Positions 14,515 through 17,695 of a stretch of 17,695 nucleotides of DNA are shown in pieces. The stretch comes from Anaerolineae bacterium (GTDB taxonomy: Bacteria; Chloroflexota; Anaerolineae; Aggregatilineales; UBA2796), in assembly GCA_020851855.1 (NCBI GenBank), contig JADZBY010000296.1, positions 1 to 17,695 on the forward strand, read 5' to 3'. Position 1 is the first letter of the stretch. Every line of letters begins with the position of its first letter. Position numbers and translations under genes: made by a program. Below the pieces are notes generated by a model that saw nothing but the letters and a program-made list of their open reading frames with translations, searched no databases and was not told the DNA's origin.

Positions 14515-15109
14515 GGCGGCGGAGTCAAGAGCAGGGTGACTGCATCACCGTCGATCAGGGCCGCCCGGCGCTGAAGCACGGGGCTGAAGCTACGAAGCCC
14601 GGATGGGCTAACCCATGCACTCAGCCCGTGAGGGGGCGGCGGAGTCAAGAGCAGGGTGACTGCGTCACCGTCGATCAGGGCCGCCCCGCGCTGAAGCACG
14701 GGGCTGAAGCTACAAAGCCCGAATGGGCTAACCCATGCACTCAGCCCGTGAGGGGGCGGCGGAGTCAAGAGAGGGTGACTGCATCACCGTCGATCAGGGC
14801 CGCCCGGCGCTGAAGCACGGGGCTGAAGCTACGAAGCCCGAATGGGCTAAACCATGCACTCAGCCCGTGAGGGGCGGGGGAGTTAAGAGAGGGTGATTGC
14901 GTCACCGTCGATCAGGGCTGCCCCGCGCTGAAGCACGGGGCTGAAGCTACGAAGCCCGAATGGGCTAAACCATGCACTCAGCCCGTGAGGGGGCGGCGGA
15001 GTCAAGAGCAGGGTGATTGCGTCACCGCCGATCAGGGCCGCCCGGCGCTGAAGCACGGGGCTGAAGCTACGAAGCCCGAATGGGCTAACCCATGCACTCA
15101 GCCCGTGAG
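14515..15109. repeat. Five tandem copies of a ~120-bp structured unit
   Basis: Units begin with GGAGT at 14521, 14641, 14761, 14879 and 14998 (periods 120, 120, 118 and 119) and differ by a few substitutions and small indels. Each unit can fold: in the first, CACGGGGCTGA (14577-14587) pairs with TCAGCCCGTG (14621-14630) around an inner hairpin AGCCC-GGAT-GGGCT (14596-14609). Each also carries CAGGGTGAYTGCRTCA or, in units 3 and 4, a copy lacking the leading C, a degenerate relative of the terminal repeat CAGGGCAATCGCATCA. Frames stay open in units 1-3 only because 120 is a multiple of three; the later indels break them, so the array is not taken as coding. Confidence 0.93.
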
Positions 15110-15193
15110 AGCTTTGTAATCTTAGCCCGGTCGCTTCAGCGCCGGGCGGCCCTGATGCCGCGCCGATCCTTCCAGCTTGATGCGATTGCCCTG
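15110..15193. mobile_element. Inverted closing arm of the repeat array, ending in the MITE terminal repeat
   Basis: Bases 15133-15156 are the exact reverse complement of 24 bases in the last unit (15031-15054). The arm ends in TTGATGCGATTGCCCTG (15177-15193), identical over 17 bases to the right end of the element near 7.7 kb (7742-7758). The array plus this arm thus looks like a MITE whose left arm was amplified five-fold. No matching target duplication is seen at its outer edges. Confidence 0.7.
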
Positions 15194-15238
15194 GATGCGG
15201 CGGCCTGGCTCATTACTCCCACATCGCCCAGACAGCGC

Positions 15239-15302
15239 TACAATGTACGGACAACATTGCGATGGAGAGGCGCTGCGTCCGGCCCAAAGTTTGGCGTAAA
15301 AT
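15239..15302 (+). promoter_or_regulatory. Candidate promoter region for the small membrane protein
   Basis: TACAAT (15239-15244) and TAAAAT (15297-15302) are possible -10 boxes, but neither has a good -35. CAATGT (15241-15246) and ACATTG (15254-15259) form a six-base inverted repeat overlapping the first, a possible operator. Confidence 0.25.
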
Positions 15303-15352
15303 GGGCGGCTGGTGCACAATGCTCCCATCATCCGTGTGAGGGAAGAATCGTT

Positions 15353-15679
15353 ATGGTCAAAATCGCAGAGCGCCGGACAAAACGCAGCCCGCTCGTGCCG
15401 GTCTTCGGCCTCGTCATCGCCATCGGGCTGGCCGCAATCGCGATCCTGGTCGTGACCATGCTCATCGACAGCGGCAGCGTCCAGCAGTTGCTCATCTTCA
15501 AGGACCCGGCGGCCCCGAATCGCACGCTGGCCATCCTGGGGCTGGGCTTCGTGCTGTGGCTGGCCATGCTCGGCATCGCCTATCTGCTCGTGGCGCTTCT
15601 GTCCGGCAAGGACCCGGATGACGCGCGCCGACTCGAGCTGCCGCCGCGCGAAGTGGACAGGAAGAAGTCGCGCCGCTGA
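15353..15679 (+). CDS. Small two-helix membrane protein of unknown function
   Basis: 108 residues. ATG 15353 is chosen because GAGGGAAG (15338-15345) lies seven bases upstream; the same frame extends back to 15092 but would be coding through the closing arm of the repeat element. A basic N-terminus (KIAERRTKRS) precedes a first helix (about 14-38, VFGLVIAIGLAAIAILVVTM) and a second (about 58-82, LAILGLGFVLWLAMLGIAYL), then a charged Lys/Arg-rich tail. Both ends would lie in the cytoplasm by the positive-inside rule. No family is recognised. It ends 64 bp before the molybdenum-enzyme gene on the same strand and could be co-transcribed with it. Confidence 0.75.
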   Translation: MVKIAERRTKRSPLVPVFGLVIAIGLAAIAILVVTMLIDSGSVQQLLIFKDPAAPNRTLAILGLGFVLWLAMLGIAYLLVALLSGKDPDDARRLELPPREVDRKKSRR

Positions 15680-15743
15680 CCGGGCCGCTGTCCTTCAGAG
15701 GCTCGACAGCCGTTCCGGCTTGTGGCAGAGGAGATTGACGACG

Positions 15744-17695
15744 TTGGCATCAGAAATCAAGGCAGGCCCACGCAGCGAGACGCGCATCGTCGGCCAATCC
15801 GTGACGCGCCTCGACGCGGTCGGGAAAGTGACCGGGCAGACGGCCTATCCGGGCGACATCGACATGGACGGCCAATTGTGGATGAAGGTGCGCTTCTCGG
15901 ATCGCGCCCATGCCCGCGTCTTGAGCATCGATACGCGCCGCGCCCTGGCCTATCCGGGCGTGGTAGCCGTTTTCACTGCCGCCGACGTGCCGGTGAACGA
16001 GTACGGCCTGATCATGTTCGATCAGCCGGTGCTGTGCGGGCCGGGATCGTCGAAGCCGGGCGCGGACGTGGTGCGCTGTTACGCCGATCAGGTGGCGCTG
16101 GTCATCGCGGAGACGGAAGCCGCCGCCGCCGCCGGGCGCGACCTGATCGACATCGTGTACGAAGACCTGCCTGCGATCTTTGACGCCGAAGCGGCCATGC
16201 AACCCGGCGCGCCGGTTATTCACGCCGACAAGCCGAACAATGTCCTGTCGCACTACCGTATCCGCAAGGGCGACATGGCCGCCGGATGGGCCGCTGCCGA
16301 GGTGGTGGTCGAGGGCGTGTATACCACGTCCTACCAGGAACACGCCTATCTCCAGCCCGAAGCGGGCCTGGGTTACCTTGACGAAGAAGGCCGCGTCACC
16401 GTGGTGGTCGCCGGGCAGTGGGTGCACGAGGACCAGGCCCAGGTGGCGCACGCGCTCGGCCTGCCGGAAGAGCAGGTGCGCATCATCTACCCGGCCATCG
16501 GCGGCGCGTTCGGTGGGCGCGAGGATATGTCGGTCCAGATCATCCTGGGGCTGGCCGCGTGGAAGCTTGGCCGCCCGGTCAAGATCATCTGGAGCCGCGA
16601 GGAGTCGATCCTCGGCCACCACAAGCGCCATCCGATGACCATTCGCATGAAATGGGGCGCGAGCCGCGACGGTAAACTGGTCGCCGCCGAGGGCGTCGTG
16701 GTGGGCGACGCGGGCGGTTATGCCTACACCTCGACCAAGGTGCTCGGCAATACGAACCTGATGGCCACCGGGCCGTATGTCATCCCCAACATCACGCTGG
16801 ACACCTATTCGGTATACACAAACAACATTCCGACGGGCGCGTTTCGTGGCTTCGGCGGCCCACAGGGGTTGTTCGCCGCCGAAGGGCAGATGGACCGGCT
16901 GGCCGAGGCGCTGGGCATGGACCCGGTCGAACTGCGCCTGAAAAACGTGCTCGGCGAAGGCGACCTGCTCTCGGTCGGGACGCCGTTGCCGCCGGGCGTG
17001 TCCATCGGCGCGGTGGTCGAAGCGTGCGCCCGCGAGAGCGGCTACTGGGAGCAAATACCCGACGGCGGCTGGAAGCGCAAAGCGCCGCCGCAGCCATCCG
17101 GCCCGCACAGACGGCGCGGCGTCGGCTTTGCCTGTGGCTTCAAGAACGTCGGCTTCAGCTTCGGCGCGCCGGAAAAATCCTGGGCGACGGTCGAATTGCA
17201 CGGCAACACGGAGATCGAGCGCGTCGTGGTGCGCCATGCCGGGGCGGAAGTCGGGCAGGGTACGCACACGGTCATGCAGCAGATGGCGGCAGAGGCGGCG
17301 GGCGTGCCGTTCGAAAAGGTGCAGGTCATCAGCCACGACACGGCGCACACGAAGGATTCGGGCAGCGCGTCGGCGTCGCGCATGACGTTCATGGCCGGCA
17401 ATGCCATTCGCGGCGCGGCGGAACTGGCCCTGAAGGCGTGGGCCAACGAAGAGCGCCCGGCGGTTGGCGCGTTCCTGTATCGCCCGCCCGCCACCACGCC
17501 CTATGACCCGGAGACGGGCCGCGCCGAGCCGAATTTCGCTTACGGCTACGTGGCGCAGGCCGCCGAGATCGAGATCGACCTGGAAACGGGCCAGATTGAC
17601 CTGGTGCGGCTGGTGTCTGCGAATGACGTGGGCCGCGCCGTCAATCCGGAGCTGGTCAAGGGGCAGATCGAGGGCGCGGTGGTGCAGGGCCAGGG
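15744..17695 (+). CDS. Xanthine dehydrogenase-family molybdopterin-binding subunit (3' end outside window)
   Basis: A continuous frame of 650 codons runs to the right edge. TTG 15744 is the likeliest start: AGAGGAG (15727-15733) is ten bases upstream, and the conserved opening (GQSVTRLDAVGKVTGQTAYPGD) follows within 20 residues, while the first in-frame ATG would remove it. Family motifs are GGAFGGRED (253-261), AFRGFGGPQ (366-374), GQGTHT (504-509) and GSASASRMTF. These subunits bind molybdopterin and hydroxylate purines, aldehydes or related compounds, with separate FAD and 2Fe-2S subunits, which are not seen here. AFRGFGGPQ resembles xanthine dehydrogenases and differs from the AYRCSFR loop of true (form I) aerobic CO dehydrogenase. 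The C-terminal catalytic Glu region lies beyond the window. The substrate is uncertain. Confidence 0.93.
   Translation, partial: MASEIKAGPRSETRIVGQSVTRLDAVGKVTGQTAYPGDIDMDGQLWMKVRFSDRAHARVLSIDTRRALAYPGVVAVFTAADVPVNEYGLIMFDQPVLCGPGSSKPGADVVRCYADQVALVIAETEAAAAAGRDLIDIVYEDLPAIFDAEAAMQPGAPVIHADKPNNVLSHYRIRKGDMAAGWAAAEVVVEGVYTTSYQEHAYLQPEAGLGYLDEEGRVTVVVAGQWVHEDQAQVAHALGLPEEQVRIIYPAIGGAFGGREDMSVQIILGLAAWKLGRPVKIIWSREESILGHHKRHPMTIRMKWGASRDGKLVAAEGVVVGDAGGYAYTSTKVLGNTNLMATGPYVIPNITLDTYSVYTNNIPTGAFRGFGGPQGLFAAEGQMDRLAEALGMDPVELRLKNVLGEGDLLSVGTPLPPGVSIGAVVEACARESGYWEQIPDGGWKRKAPPQPSGPHRRRGVGFACGFKNVGFSFGAPEKSWATVELHGNTEIERVVVRHAGAEVGQGTHTVMQQMAAEAAGVPFEKVQVISHDTAHTKDSGSASASRMTFMAGNAIRGAAELALKAWANEERPAVGAFLYRPPATTPYDPETGRAEPNFAYGYVAQAAEIEIDLETGQIDLVRLVSANDVGRAVNPELVKGQIEGAVVQGQ

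Noticed and set aside
14490..14813. Repetitive peptides encoded on both strands of the tandem array
   Set aside because: Open only because two periods are 120 bases; units of 118 and 119 break the frame and there is no ribosome-binding site.
14515..15193. CRISPR array
   Set aside because: The whole ~120-bp unit is repeated with no unique spacers between short repeats, and no cas genes are present.
15750..17348. 532-codon - strand frame near the right edge
   Set aside because: His/Arg-rich without motifs; the + strand frame is a clear xanthine dehydrogenase-family subunit.
15744..17695. Aerobic carbon monoxide dehydrogenase large subunit (CoxL form I)
   Set aside because: The active-site loop reads AFRGFGGPQ, as in xanthine dehydrogenases, and not the AYRCSFR of form I.

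Overview
The window is high-GC bacterial chromosome with tightly packed genes. Several traits fit a member of the Chloroflexota, probably Anaerolineae-like: long Thr/Pro-rich extracytoplasmic linkers of the TPTPT type, a GAAC-N4-GTTC (Gram-positive/SOS-like) operator type, -10 boxes placed seven bases before a start codon, and intergenic palindromic repeats. This placement is inference from style; no rRNA or tRNA is present to settle it.

Left half, + strand (about 1-7444): the tail of an unidentified gene (1-185), a promoter, then six closely spaced genes. The first two form a phospho-signalling pair: a secreted/anchored VWA protein with a cytoplasmic FHA domain (346-3126), and a PP2C phosphatase with a single membrane helix and a Thr/Pro-rich outer tail (3141-4610). 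Next come molybdenum cofactor genes: moaC (4642-5148) and a fused moaD-moaE (5151-5879). They are followed by RNase III (5895-6611), which appears to lack one metal-binding Asp, and an RmlD-like NAD(P)-dependent reductase (6608-7444).

The convergent gap 7445-7811 holds two perfect 20-bp palindromes and a roughly 200-bp MITE-like element with 14-bp terminal inverted repeats and 10-bp flanking direct repeats.

Right-centre, - strand (7812-14302), in transcription order: an MFS transporter, xseA and xseB (exonuclease VII, overlapping by ATGA), a SET-domain protein, a VOC-family protein with a very good promoter carrying two GAAC-N4-GTTC boxes, a small excisionase/MerR-like HTH protein, and a lipoprotein-type class B penicillin-binding protein with a MecA-like N-terminal domain.

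14303-15352 has no credible gene. Most of it is five tandem copies of a ~120-bp structured unit, closed by an inverted arm that ends in the same 14-bp terminal repeat as the MITE near 7.7 kb. The window ends with a small two-helix membrane protein (15353-15679) and the 5' 650 codons of a xanthine dehydrogenase-family molybdenum subunit with a likely TTG start (15744 onward), a plausible consumer of the cofactor whose synthesis genes lie about 10 kb to the left.
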